36,794 nt of DNA from positions 1 to 36,794 of the forward strand of contig JAAYPM010000067.1 in NCBI GenBank assembly GCA_012519815.1, in the 5' to 3' direction. Shown one piece after another: positions 1-9,451 of the stretch. The first letter of the stretch is position 1; the number at the start of each line of letters is the position of its first letter. The translations under genes were made by a program, and so were the position numbers. The DNA is from Bacteroidales bacterium. GTDB lineage: Bacteria; Bacteroidota; Bacteroidia; Bacteroidales; UBA1715. The notes beneath the pieces were generated by a model. The model had not been told where the DNA came from and did no database searches. It saw only the letters and a program-made list of their open reading frames with translations.

Positions 1-2167
1 AAACAGTTGACTCACCCGGACATAATCCTAAACCATTACTCGAATTAATAGTAAAAGAATCAGGCTTTTTACAAGTAGGACAATTATACGTTAATTGAAT
101 AGGGTCAGAAATAGAATAGTTTTTACATGGATCATTACTATTCGCATAATGCGGAGCAGTAAAATTATTAAAACTAGTAAACACCGATGATGTACCTGCA
201 ATCACACGGAAATACAGTTTATCGCCAGAATTTAATCCCGAAAAAGCAGCATGAGCAGTTGGGTTTGTAAAATTAAATGTTGCCAACGTTTGCGGATTTC
301 CCACATTTTTCCAGCTGGTGTTATCATTAGGCGTTTTGGTCCATTGATATAAATATAAAGGACTATTAGCATAATATTTCACAAGCATAGTACTTGCCAC
401 ACTCACAAGATTAAACTGCTCATCACAAACCTCCTCTTCTTTTGACAAAGTAGTTTCATCAAAAAATAAATCAATAGCAGGCGGAGCACACGCCATAATT
501 TTAATATCATCTAACACCAAATCGTTACCATTTTCTGAAACATCGAGATTATTAATAACCTTCATATTTACGGACGTACCCTCAAGTGTAATTTCACCTG
601 CTATACGAACCCATACACCTCCCCCATCAGCTTGACGAGTTGCCGTACCATTCAATGTAACTTTATTTGCAGCATTCCCTCCATCTGTTAACACAACAGA
701 CACATCAACACCATGATACGGACCATTAGCACTATTAGTAAATACCGCTATCCAACATTCAAAAAACAATTGTTTTCCAAAACAAAGATTTGTAATATTT
801 CGTTCATAAATGGCCTTTCCTAACGTTCCGGGAGGGCAATTAAGAAACAAAGCAGCGCCATCTTTTTTACCAGAATGATCAAGTGCAACTTGAGGTTCAT
901 TAGTAGGACCCGTTACTCTATTTGCCCATTCTAATTTTGCTCCGGCATACGCACCATCAGCATTATAGCCTGTTAAATATGCAGCAACGCAATAATCACC
1001 ATCACCCAAAGGACCTGAAGGACGAAATATTGCTCCAAGTGGTGCTGGACTAAGTTGCCAACGAAATGGAGTTGTTGTTGTTTTTTTAACCTCAACAGGA
1101 TTTAAAACATCAGAATAATCCCATACATAGTATGTTCTCCCCGTAACATCATTTAAATCAACTCTACCAAAATCCTCAAAATAAACTGTTTGACGAGAAG
1201 CAGCAACACCATTTACCTCGCAACAAGTAATTGCCTTAACAGTAATCGGGTCTGAATTTATAGCAGTTCCGCCACCAAGAGGAGTAATTGCCAAACGAAA
1301 TTGATAATTTTTAACTTGCGATGTTTCGTATAATTGAGATTTATTTGTTCCAATATTTGTCCAACCACTCCCTGTATTTACCTGCCACTGATACGTGGCA
1401 TTATAATCTAACACAGATTGCAACGTAATTTGTTCACCTGCACACACTTCTGAACCTTGAGCAGAGCGAATAAGAGGTTTTATTTGCCCCATCACCTCTA
1501 TGCTTCTAATTCCCATAGCCTTACAATCGCCATTTTGCGTATGATTCATACGAAACACCATTTCACCTGAAGCATCTACAGTTCCTGTGTAACTTTTTTC
1601 TGCACATTGTCCCATGCCTATTTGCGAAGCATCTGTGCCATTCATCTGATTATATTGATCTAAATTAATTCCAGCTTTAAACTCATTGCGTTGCCCTGTA
1701 CAACCAGTATATGCGCTATTAACAACACTACAATATTTTACCTTTACTGTTACTGCCGAATTTGGCACCATACCAACCACTTTATATTGTAAAATATTTG
1801 CATTTCCTCCCGAAGGTTTTGGCGAATACACAAGCATATATTCTGGATTAGCAGAATTATTTACATATCGTGCCTCATCTAAATTATACGGATTATCAGT
1901 AATTGCATAGTGATAGGGAGCATTAAACGTTCCCGCATTAGTATTTGGTGTTAAAGTTGGCGTTACCGAAAGCGAACCACCTTGAAGCCCTATGTGCAAA
2001 ATGTCGTTAACACCATAATATGTTTTTGTTGCATCAACATTCTGAGGTTTAAATTCTGTTCCCGCAACTAAAATTTGTGAAAAAAGAGGATTGGAAACAG
2101 TAAAACAGATAAAAAAAACAATATATTTCAAAACTGTTTTTGTGCAATGTAAATCAGTAAATTTCAT
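1..2167 (-). CDS. Large secreted surface protein, partial (C-terminus beyond left edge)
   Basis: This frame is open on the minus strand from an ATG at 2167 to the window edge, about 722 codons; the ORF track misses it because no stop lies in the window. Residues 1-31 form a signal peptide (a hydrophobic run ending NPLFS-Q). Around residues 235-312 is an Ig-like segment (CAGEQITLQS, then YQWQVNTGSGW). Around 326-556 is a probable beta-sandwich domain that opens with YFEDFG and ends with LVLDDIKIMAC, a pattern common in lectin/MAM-like jelly rolls of Bacteroidota surface proteins. A second YQWTK Ig-like segment follows. This organisation is typical of type IX secretion cargo with a C-terminal gliding-motility or sorting domain, but that end is not visible. 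I recognise the type of protein, not a named family. It lies divergently from guaB and has its own promoter. Confidence 0.85.
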   Translation of the reverse strand, partial: MKFTDLHCTKTVLKYIVFFICFTVSNPLFSQILVAGTEFKPQNVDATKTYYGVNDILHIGLQGGSLSVTPTLTPNTNAGTFNAPYHYAITDNPYNLDEARYVNNSANPEYMLVYSPKPSGGNANILQYKVVGMVPNSAVTVKVKYCSVVNSAYTGCTGQRNEFKAGINLDQYNQMNGTDASQIGMGQCAEKSYTGTVDASGEMVFRMNHTQNGDCKAMGIRSIEVMGQIKPLIRSAQGSEVCAGEQITLQSVLDYNATYQWQVNTGSGWTNIGTNKSQLYETSQVKNYQFRLAITPLGGGTAINSDPITVKAITCCEVNGVAASRQTVYFEDFGRVDLNDVTGRTYYVWDYSDVLNPVEVKKTTTTPFRWQLSPAPLGAIFRPSGPLGDGDYCVAAYLTGYNADGAYAGAKLEWANRVTGPTNEPQVALDHSGKKDGAALFLNCPPGTLGKAIYERNITNLCFGKQLFFECWIAVFTNSANGPYHGVDVSVVLTDGGNAANKVTLNGTATRQADGGGVWVRIAGEITLEGTSVNMKVINNLDVSENGNDLVLDDIKIMACAPPAIDLFFDETTLSKEEEVCDEQFNLVSVASTMLVKYYANSPLYLYQWTKTPNDNTSWKNVGNPQTLATFNFTNPTAHAAFSGLNSGDKLYFRVIAGTSSVFTSFNNFTAPHYANSNDPCKNYSISDPIQLTYNCPTCKKPDSFTINSSNGLGLCPGESTV

Positions 2168-2192
2168 ACAAAAATTATAAATTATAAAAACT

Positions 2193-2222
2193 CAAATGTA
2201 ACATAATTAAGACACCAATCAA
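2193..2222 (-). promoter_or_regulatory. Bacteroidota-type promoter for the left-edge surface protein
   Basis: On the minus strand a TTG (2220-2222) is followed after 19 bases by TACATTTG (2193-2200). This matches the Bacteroidota primary-sigma consensus TTTG-N19-21-TAnnTTTG, except that the -33 box keeps only TTG. Transcription would start about 20 bases before the ATG at 2167. Confidence 0.6.
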
Positions 2223-2293
2223 CAACATATAGTTGCATGTGTATGTAAATAAAATATGTTTTATAAAAAACTCAATAAAAAACACATTCTGCC

Positions 2294-2324
2294 TTTTTAC
2301 ATCATATAAAAATTACTACTTTTG
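2294..2324 (+). promoter_or_regulatory. Promoter of the guaB operon
   Basis: TACTTTTG at 2317-2324 is an exact TAnnTTTG -7 box, 25 bases before the guaB ATG. The -33 position holds only a T run (2294-2298, spacing 18), so that half is weak. It diverges from the promoter of the surface-protein gene in the same 182-base intergenic region. Confidence 0.55.
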
Positions 2325-2349
2325 TGAAATTATTAAACATTGATTAACT

Positions 2350-3822
2350 ATGTCATTCGAATCAGAAAGAATACTATCAGAAGGACTTACATTTGACGAT
2401 GTATTATTAGTTCCTGCATATTCAGAAGTGCTTCCACGCGAAGTTGATTTAACCACACAATTATCGCGTAATATTACATTAAACTGCCCTATAGTTTCGG
2501 CAGCAATGGATACAATTACCGATTCTCGCTTAGCAATTGCTCTTGCACGACAAGGTGGTATAGGTATAATTCATAAAAACATGAGTATTGAACAACAAGC
2601 ACTTGAGGTAAAACGAGTAAAACGTTCAGAAAACGGAATGATTTATGACCCCATTACCATTGAGCCTACTGCAAATGCAAAAAAAGCTCTTGATATTATG
2701 CAAGAATTTAAAATTGGCGGGATACCAGTTGTTGACGCAAATAAAAAACTCTTAGGAATTGTAACTAATAGAGACCTTAGATTTGAACTCAATATGCAAA
2801 AAAGCATAGCTGATATAATGACAAAGGAAAATTTAATTACAATATCACAAGATGTTGATGTAACAAAAGCAGCAAGTATTCTTCAAAAATATAAAATCGA
2901 AAAATTACCTGTTGTTGATGCAAACAATATTCTTGTAGGATTATTAACATATAAGGATATTTTTAAAGCTGCAAACAATCCTCTTTCATGCAAAGATTCA
3001 AAAGGAAGACTGCGAGTTGGTGCCTCTATAGGAGTAACACATGATACATTTGAAAGACTTGAGGCTTTAATTTCAGCAGATGTTGATGTGATTGTGATAG
3101 ATACGGCACATGGTCATTCTAAAGGAGTTATAGACGTTCTTAAGCAAGCAAAGAAAAAATATCCACATCTTGATTTTATAGTAGGAAATATTGCAACGCC
3201 AGAAGCTGCTTTAGCTCTTGTAGATGCTGGTGCTGATGCTGTTAAGGTGGGTATTGGTCCTGGGTCAATTTGCACCACACGTGTAATTGCTGGTGTGGGA
3301 GTTCCGCAACTTTCTGCAATTTTTGCGGTGGCTAAGGCATTGCAAAATACGGGTGTGCCAATTATTGCCGATGGCGGCATTCGATATTCTGGCGATATTG
3401 TAAAAGCTTTGGCAGCCGGTGCAAATAGCATCATGGCAGGGTCTTTATTTGCAGGATTAGATGAATCTCCGGGAGAAACAATAATTTATCAAGGACGAAA
3501 ATTTAAAACATACCGAGGAATGGGCTCTATTGAAGCTATGCAGCAAGGCTCAAAAGATAGATATTTTCAAGATGTAGAAGATGACATAAAAAAATTAGTG
3601 CCCGAAGGTATTGCTGCACGGGTTCCCTACAAAGGAACGCTTGCCGAAACGGTATATCAATTAGTGGGTGGATTACGTGCAGGAATGGGATATTGTGGAG
3701 CAAAAACAATAGCAAATTTGCATACTGCAAAATTTGTGAAAATCACTAATTCTGGTAATATTGAAAGCCATCCACATGATGTTACAATCACACGAGAAGC
3801 ACCAAATTATAGTAGAGAATAA
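2350..3822 (+). CDS. guaB: IMP dehydrogenase
   Basis: Inosine-5'-monophosphate dehydrogenase oxidises IMP to XMP with NAD+, the committed step of GMP synthesis, in the cytoplasm. The 490-residue product has the usual length. It opens with the family start ([19 protein letters not shown]), carries two CBS modules inserted at about residues 95-215 ([21 protein letters not shown] and a second [11 protein letters not shown] copy), and has the catalytic loop GPGSICTTR with the nucleophilic cysteine at about residue 308. The phosphate-binding [11 protein letters not shown] and flap-region [15 protein letters not shown] segments are intact. It is the first gene of a likely operon; the next gene, a SurA-like chaperone, begins 25 bases downstream. 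The pairing of guaB with periplasmic isomerases recurs in Bacteroidales. Confidence 0.98.
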   Translation: MSFESERILSEGLTFDDVLLVPAYSEVLPREVDLTTQLSRNITLNCPIVSAAMDTITDSRLAIALARQGGIGIIHKNMSIEQQALEVKRVKRSENGMIYDPITIEPTANAKKALDIMQEFKIGGIPVVDANKKLLGIVTNRDLRFELNMQKSIADIMTKENLITISQDVDVTKAASILQKYKIEKLPVVDANNILVGLLTYKDIFKAANNPLSCKDSKGRLRVGASIGVTHDTFERLEALISADVDVIVIDTAHGHSKGVIDVLKQAKKKYPHLDFIVGNIATPEAALALVDAGADAVKVGIGPGSICTTRVIAGVGVPQLSAIFAVAKALQNTGVPIIADGGIRYSGDIVKALAAGANSIMAGSLFAGLDESPGETIIYQGRKFKTYRGMGSIEAMQQGSKDRYFQDVEDDIKKLVPEGIAARVPYKGTLAETVYQLVGGLRAGMGYCGAKTIANLHTAKFVKITNSGNIESHPHDVTITREAPNYSRE

Positions 3823-3847
3823 TACAATTTTTAGAAACCAATTATCT

Positions 3848-5825
3848 ATGAAACTATTTATTTCTATTTTATTAGCATGCATGTGGAGTGTTGCTTCATA
3901 TTGCCAAACTCCCATTATACCTGATTCATTAGCACAAAAAACAATAATGAAAATAGATACAAATTCTATTTCCGTTAAAGAATTTGCGTGGTTTAATAAT
4001 AAATACAATGCCTATCCCGACCCATATATTCAACTGAGTTTGAGTGAATACGCAACGCTTTTTACAAATTACAAACGAAAAGTTTTTGAAGCAATACATC
4101 AACAATTAGATACATCAAAGGTGTTTAAAGAAGAGTTTAATTCGTATATGCGAAAAATTTCTCTCATATTTATATTCTATTCAAGACGAAAAAGATTTAA
4201 TTCAATTAGAATATGACCGTTTACAAACAGATTATGAAGTGCAGCATATTTTTGTGAAATCAGATATATATTCACACCCAAATGATACTTTGCAAGCATA
4301 CAAAAAAGCTGTAGGATATATGTCGGAATTGCGTGCCGGAAAAGATTTTTCGGCACTTGCATCACGCGTATCTGACGATACATTTACAAAAGAAAATGGC
4401 GGATATGTTGGATATATTACCTCGTTATTAATGCCTCTTGAATACGAACATGCGGTGTATAATGGAAAAGTTTGCGAAATTGTAGGTCCTGTTTCTACCA
4501 AACATGGATATTTTATTATAAAAATTCTTAATTCTCGCAAATCCCTCGGGCAACGCAGAGCATCAATTATTACGCTGTATCCTAACGAAAAAAATGAAGA
4601 AGAATGGCAAAAAATAAAATTAGAAGCTGATTCTCTATATAATTGTTTACATGCAGGATGCGATTTTGATTCTTTAGCACAACGTAAAAATAAAAGTCGT
4701 GAATTACTAAAATCAAAAGGTGATATAGGGTGGTTTGATAATTCTATAAACTATCATTATCTCATGAAAGAAGCAATTTTTCAATTAGATTCTATTGGTG
4801 CTATAACGAAACCTATCAAAATGAGCTATGGATATATTATTTGCAAACTTACTGGTATAAACGATTCTCTTCCAAGTTTTTTAGAAACACAAAAAGTTGT
4901 GCAAAAAATAATGATGCACGATGAAACACGATCTAATTGGAAAGAACGAGAAGCAATTAGACGCTATAAAAAACAATATCAACACACGATATTACATAAA
5001 AATCTTGAAGATTTTATTACGCAAGTTGATAATTCTATTTTACTTGGAAAATGGGAAAAACCAACATTTACAAACAACAAAGAATTAGTGAAATTTGCAA
5101 ACAACACGTATTTATTTTCTGATTTTGCGGCATATCTCGAAAAAAATCAAAAACACAATAAATTTCCAGAAAAAGACAAACTTATACGATATCGATTTGA
5201 ACAATATATTGAACGAATACTTATATATGAAGTTTTTCAACATATTACAATCGAAAACGAAGAATTACAAATGCTTTCACAAGAATACCATCACGGAATG
5301 GTTATGTACGAATTAATGCAAAAAGAGGTGTATAAAAAAGCATTTGAAGATAGCGTTGGACTGTATGAATATTATAATAACAATATTGATTCCTATATGA
5401 ATCCTGAATCAGTTTCATTAAGCTATTTTTATTGTGAAACGGAAAAAATCCGCAAAAAAACGCAAAAACTTCTTTCACAACGACCTTTAAAACATGAAAC
5501 AGATAGTTTGATTATATCTACAATAAATAAAAAAAACACCAACAATGTGCGTGTGCAACAATATCATATTTTTAAAGGAGAAAACAATACTATTGACGCA
5601 CTCACATGGAAGGCAGGGAATGTGATTCAACTTGATTCACTTACGCTTGTATATATCAATAATTCATACGATCCTATTCCCAAACCATTTAATGAAGTAA
5701 AAAACACTATCACAACGCAATATCAGAACATTCTTGAACAAAATCTTATAGAGTATTTACAAGAAAAATATCCTGTAACACTATTCGAAAATGTATTACA
5801 AGAATTAAGTACTTATTACGAATGA
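3848..5825 (+). pseudogene. SurA-like peptidyl-prolyl isomerase with two parvulin domains, frameshifted
   Basis: Two track ORFs (ending 4216 and starting 4239) are halves of one gene. The first frame gives a signal peptide (MKLFISILLACMWSVASYCQ) and a SurA-like N-terminal helical region. At the A5 run 4153-4157 the reading must move by +1 to continue as RKFLSYLYSIQDEKDLIQLEYD and into the next ORF. Removing one A restores about 658 codons. The restored protein has one clear parvulin domain (VQHIFVKSD ... GGYVGYITS ... HGYFIIKILNSRK) and a second, more degenerate one (KGDIGWFDNS ... YGYIICKLTG). Such proteins chaperone outer-membrane proteins in the periplasm. I chose ATG 3848 because the signal peptide starts there; the track start at 3761 lies inside guaB. 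The stop overlaps the next start in ATGA. The indel may be a real mutation or a homopolymer sequencing error. Confidence 0.8.
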
Positions 5826-6676
5826 TCATGAAATCTGCAAAATTTATTTTATTAGGACTATTTTTATCTGCAATGACAGTTTCGTGCACGGTTTCCGAAG
5901 GAGATTCAAATGAAGATGCAGTTGCTCAAGTTGGTAAAGCAGTATTGTATAAAGCTACTGTAACAGAATCAATACCAGCACACCTCACTGCAGAAGACAG
6001 TGCGTATTTTGCAGAAAAATATATCTCAAATTGGATTACTCGTCAACTTCTCTATCAAAAATCGCTTTTAAACATTCGAGACGTAGACAATACATTAAAA
6101 GAACAAATTGAAAATTATACGCAAGAAATATACATTCATCATTACGAACAAATGTTTGTAAATCAAAAGCTTGACACGCTCATACCCAAACAACAAATAG
6201 TTGATTATTATGAACAACAAAAAAAAGATTTTACACTTACGCAAGTAGCTGTAAAACCACTATTTTTAATTTTTCCTAAAACTATTGATGTGGCACGAGT
6301 AAAAAGATGGTTTTATTCAAGCAATCCGAATGATATTGAAAGTTTAAAAGACTTTACCTATCAATTTTCGCCATGTTTTTATTTTGCAGATAGCTGGTTT
6401 TTTATAGACCAGTTCATTGCAAAAATACCATTTGAAAATATTGAGACATCAAAAATTCTTTCAAAAAATGGTTTTATTTTAGAAGATACAGCTTATTATT
6501 ATTTTATTAAAACCGAAAGCATTGCTGAAAAAGGTGATTATATACCTCTTGAATTAGCAACAGATAACATTGCAAAAATTTTAATCCATAAACGCAAACA
6601 AGAACTCATTGCAAATATGAGAAATAAACTATATAACGATGCGTTACATAAAAACGAAATACATTTTTTTAAATAA
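5822..6676 (+). CDS. SurA-N-like periplasmic lipoprotein without clear isomerase domain
   Basis: The 284-residue product begins with a lipoprotein signal: ATG 5822 or, more likely, ATG 5828 (MKSAKFILLGLFLSAMTVSC), with lipobox TVSC. The mature part starts with an acidic linker and then VAQVGKAVLYKATVTESIP, like the start of SurA/PrsA N-terminal domains. Helical segments rich in Tyr and Gln follow (ISNWITRQLLYQKSLL). I see no parvulin HGYHII-type motif. It sits between two isomerase genes, overlapping the upstream stop by ATGA and lying 4 bases from the downstream start, so all three are probably translated together. By context it is likely a membrane-anchored partner in outer-membrane protein folding. 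The exact role is inferred. Confidence 0.85.
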   Translation: MIMKSAKFILLGLFLSAMTVSCTVSEGDSNEDAVAQVGKAVLYKATVTESIPAHLTAEDSAYFAEKYISNWITRQLLYQKSLLNIRDVDNTLKEQIENYTQEIYIHHYEQMFVNQKLDTLIPKQQIVDYYEQQKKDFTLTQVAVKPLFLIFPKTIDVARVKRWFYSSNPNDIESLKDFTYQFSPCFYFADSWFFIDQFIAKIPFENIETSKILSKNGFILEDTAYYYFIKTESIAEKGDYIPLELATDNIAKILIHKRKQELIANMRNKLYNDALHKNEIHFFK

Positions 6677-6680
6677 ATAT

Positions 6681-8018
6681 ATGAACATAAAACACCTTTT
6701 TTTCCTCATTGCATGTTTTTCTTTTACACAAAAAACACATTCTCAAATAATTATAGATGAAGTTGTTGTAGTTGTTGGCGAAGAAATGATTAAAGAATCA
6801 GACATACAAAATCAGATTATGCAGCTACAAAAAGAAGGTGAAAAAAATATACAAACATGTAAAATTCTTGAAGATTTATTATTTCAAAAACTTTTATTTA
6901 ATCAAGCAAAAATTGATAGTATTGAAGTTGCCGATGCAGAAGTTGACGCAGAAATTGAAAGACGAATAAATATTTTTACTGGACAAGAAGGTGGGCTTGA
7001 AAAACTTGAAAGTTTTTATGACAAAACAGAACTTGAAATTAAAACGGAGTGGCGTCCATTAGTACGTGAGCAAATTATGGCACAACGCATGCAAAATTCC
7101 GTTGTAGGCAATGTTGAAGTTACTCCAAATGAGGTTCGCACATTCTTCACAAAATTTTCGACAGACAGCTTGCCCACAATTCCAATTCAATATGAATATG
7201 CTCAAATAGTTATTCAGCCAGAAATGTCGAATAAAGAAGAACAAGAAATAAAACAAAAACTCGAAGAAATTAGGCAGCGTGCAATAAAAGGAGAAAGTTT
7301 TGATAAACTTGCGGTACTCTATAGTGATGATATGGAAAGTGCTAAAATGGGTGGACTCTTAGGAGATTACATGTCGAGAGGAGAATTAGTACCAGAATTT
7401 TCGGCTGTTGCATTTCGATTAAAAGAAGGAGAAATATCAAAAATTGTAAAAACAAGTTTTGGGTATCATATTATTCAAATGGTTGAAATGAAAGGAGAAA
7501 AAGCAAAAATAAAACATATACTTATGCGTCCTCGAATTTCGCCAGAATCATTAAAAAATGCTCGAAATAAAGCCGACAGTATATATGTTGCATTACAAGA
7601 TTCTTTATCATTTAAACAAGCAGCTCTTCGTTACTCATCTGATGAAAAAACAAAAAACAACGGAGGCGTTTTTATTAATCCATACACGGGCACCTCAAAA
7701 TTTGAAGCTGAAGCAATAGAACCAATGATTTTGCATACAATAAAAAACATGAAACCCGGAGAAATTTCAGAAGCCTTTTTGAGTTATAATGACATTGGAA
7801 CTCAAGTATATAAAATCATTATGCTTTTATCAGTAATACCTGAACACACCGCTAATATTCAGCAAGATTATGATTATATTAAAATGGTAGCCTTACAAGA
7901 TAAAAAAGAAAAAGCCATGAAATTATGGATAACAAAAAATATACAATCTACCTATATAAAATTTATGACAGAATCATATTCTGATTGTATTTTTATCTAT
8001 AACGGCTGGTTTAAATAA
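6681..8018 (+). CDS. surA: Periplasmic peptidyl-prolyl isomerase SurA
   Basis: SurA escorts unfolded outer-membrane proteins through the periplasm and isomerises proline bonds. I chose ATG 6681 rather than the track start 6639 because it opens a clean signal peptide (MNIKHLFFLIACFSFTQKTHSQ), giving 445 residues. The mature start IIIDEVVVVVGEEMIKESDI is the classic SurA N-domain. Two parvulin domains follow. The first has YEYAQIVIQ, FDKLAVLYSDD, MGGLLGDYMSRGELVPEFSAVAF and TSFGYHIIQMVE; the second has IKHILMRPRISP, ALRYSSDEKTKNNGGVF and a less canonical end. It is the last gene of the guaB-linked cluster and faces rlmB across a 211-base gap. Confidence 0.93.
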   Translation: MNIKHLFFLIACFSFTQKTHSQIIIDEVVVVVGEEMIKESDIQNQIMQLQKEGEKNIQTCKILEDLLFQKLLFNQAKIDSIEVADAEVDAEIERRINIFTGQEGGLEKLESFYDKTELEIKTEWRPLVREQIMAQRMQNSVVGNVEVTPNEVRTFFTKFSTDSLPTIPIQYEYAQIVIQPEMSNKEEQEIKQKLEEIRQRAIKGESFDKLAVLYSDDMESAKMGGLLGDYMSRGELVPEFSAVAFRLKEGEISKIVKTSFGYHIIQMVEMKGEKAKIKHILMRPRISPESLKNARNKADSIYVALQDSLSFKQAALRYSSDEKTKNNGGVFINPYTGTSKFEAEAIEPMILHTIKNMKPGEISEAFLSYNDIGTQVYKIIMLLSVIPEHTANIQQDYDYIKMVALQDKKEKAMKLWITKNIQSTYIKFMTESYSDCIFIYNGWFK

Positions 8019-8229
8019 GCTAAATTGAGACAATAATTAAATGTGTTGAATTTACTAATTGAATTTACACAATGTTTGTAAAAACACAAAGTATTGCATT
8101 TTTCACCACACAAAGTTACACGATTTTAGCAACAAATATTAATTTCTGTTTTTTTTGATTGCAAATCAGAAAGCAGAATTTGGAGTAAAAAAGCACAAAT
8201 TGACCGCTTAGTCTTTAATTTTAATAGCA

Positions 8230-8973
8230 TTATAAGATTTGCGGTCGTTGTTTTAAAACCTCATAAAGACCAATGCCTGCGGCAACTGATACATTAAGCG
8301 ATGATATTTCGCCCTGCATTGGAATATTGACACAAGCATCGGATTTCTGTAAAATAGCTGATGAAATACCAACATCTTCGGCTCCAAAAACTAAAGCAAG
8401 CGGTACAGAACAATCGATAGTATATAGCGAGGTTGAAGATTTTTCGGTAATGCTTAGTACAGAAATTCCACTTTGTTGCAAAAAATCAATACACGACGGT
8501 AAAGAATGCACCTTAGAAATAGGAACTTTATACAAAGCACCTGCAGAGGTTTTTACCGCATCTTCGCCAATTTGTGCCGCTCCTTTTTGTGGAATTATAA
8601 TACCATTCACTCCAAAACACTCACAAGAGCGTACTATAGCTCCAAAATTTCTTACGTCAGTAATTTGATCGAGAATAACAAATAATGGAATTGCTCCTTT
8701 TTCAAAGATAGAAGGAACCAAATTTGTAATATTATGAAAATCAACAGGAGAAGAAAACGCGATAACACCCTGATGATTTTTCCGTGTTATACGATTAATT
8801 TTTTCTACAGGAACAGTTTTAACTGTAACGGTTTGTTTTCGAGCCAAATATATTATTTCACGAATAATCTCATTATTGGCATTTTTTTTTATTAAAATTT
8901 GGTCAAGAGTCAAAGAGTCTTTAAGAGCCTCATGTACAGCATGAATTCCAATAATTACATTATTTTGTGCCAT
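8230..8973 (-). CDS. rlmB: 23S rRNA (guanosine-2'-O)-methyltransferase RlmB (TrmH/SpoU family)
   Basis: SpoU-family enzymes transfer a methyl group from SAM to a ribose 2'-OH; RlmB modifies G2251 of 23S rRNA. The 247-residue protein has the L30e-like substrate-binding start (IIGIHAVHEALKDS ... RKNHQGVIAF) and the three knot motifs: LDQITDVRNFGAIVR (about 101-115), VFGAEDVGIS (about 194) and IPMQGEISSLNVSVAAGIGLYE (about 216-237). The order and spacing fit RlmB better than other SpoU members, but the target base is inferred. It lies 76 bases downstream of the DUF3467 gene on the same strand, and I see no TAnnTTTG box of its own, so it may be cotranscribed. Confidence 0.93.
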   Translation of the reverse strand: MAQNNVIIGIHAVHEALKDSLTLDQILIKKNANNEIIREIIYLARKQTVTVKTVPVEKINRITRKNHQGVIAFSSPVDFHNITNLVPSIFEKGAIPLFVILDQITDVRNFGAIVRSCECFGVNGIIIPQKGAAQIGEDAVKTSAGALYKVPISKVHSLPSCIDFLQQSGISVLSITEKSSTSLYTIDCSVPLALVFGAEDVGISSAILQKSDACVNIPMQGEISSLNVSVAAGIGLYEVLKQRPQIL

Positions 8974-9049
8974 AAAACAATCTATTTAATTAATACATAT
9001 AAGAAATTAAAAGCACAAAACATTATCTTTCACAATTCAAACAAAAACG

Positions 9050-9364
9050 TTATGCTTGTGCACCTCCAGCTCCAAAGGTAGGAAGAGGTCCGCCTCCAGA
9101 AAAACCTTCAATATTTTTAATTTTTCCATGCATAGACTCATATTTTGCAATATTGTCTTGCAAAGCAAGGAGTAATTTTTTAGCATGTTCTGGAGTTAAA
9201 ATAATGCGAGATTTCACGTTTGCTTTAGGAATGCCTGGCATAAGACGAACAAAATCTACAACAAACTCCGAAGCAGAATGCGTTATAATTGCTAAATTAG
9301 AGTAAATACCTTGAGCAATTTCTTCTGATAATTCAATATTTAATTGTTGTTTTTTTTCTTCCAT
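9050..9364 (-). CDS. DUF3467 family protein
   Basis: This is a small cytoplasmic protein of 104 residues. I chose ATG 9364 (MEEKKQQLNIELSEEIAQGI) because it matches the family start; the extra residues in the track ORF come from the promoter region. The body SNLAIITHSASEFVVDFVRLMPG ... ILTPEHAKKLLLALQDNI is characteristic of DUF3467, which in Bacteroidota is commonly encoded next to rpoC. The tail is Gly/Pro-rich (GFSGGGPLPTFGAGGAQA). No biochemical function is established that I can name. It follows rpoC but is separated from it by a strong terminator and has its own -7 box. Confidence 0.9.
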   Translation of the reverse strand: MEEKKQQLNIELSEEIAQGIYSNLAIITHSASEFVVDFVRLMPGIPKANVKSRIILTPEHAKKLLLALQDNIAKYESMHGKIKNIEGFSGGGPLPTFGAGGAQA

Positions 9365-9378
9365 AATTTTGTTTTTTA

Positions 9379-9386
9379 CAAACATA
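9379..9386 (-). promoter_or_regulatory. Promoter -7 box of the DUF3467 gene
   Basis: On the minus strand TATGTTTG matches TAnnTTTG, 14 bases before the ATG at 9364 and directly after the rpoC terminator hairpin. No convincing -33 TTTG is present because that stretch is occupied by the hairpin. The leader would be very short. Confidence 0.45.
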
Positions 9387-9391
9387 CATAT

Positions 9392-9433
9392 AAAAAATAA
9401 GTCATAAAGGAAATTCCATATGACTTATTTTTT
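9392..9433 (-). terminator. Intrinsic terminator at the end of the rpoBC operon (bidirectional form)
   Basis: Arms AAAAAATAAGTCATA (9392-9406) and TATGACTTATTTTTT (9419-9433) are perfect 15-base inverted repeats. The 12-base loop itself contains a short GGAA/TTCC pairing. Reading leftward, the stem ends in a T6 run, as expected for a Rho-independent terminator. It begins 18 bases past the rpoC stop. Confidence 0.85.
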
Positions 9434-9451
9434 ATGTATCATTAAAAAAAA

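Noticed and set aside
3114-3434. Minus-strand ORFs across guaB (3114-3434, 3536-3730, 3673-4008)
   Set aside because: They lie wholly or largely opposite guaB and the following gene start; no family features and no promoter.
4153-4157. Programmed ribosomal frameshift in the SurA-like gene
   Set aside because: The needed shift is +1, no known +1 slippery context or stimulator is visible, and the family normally has no frameshift. Indel or sequence error is simpler.
8202-8246. GACCGC ... GCGGTC inverted repeat in the surA-rlmB gap as a terminator
   Set aside because: The six-base arms are about 34 bases apart and no U tract follows; one arm lies within rlmB. Too weak to call.
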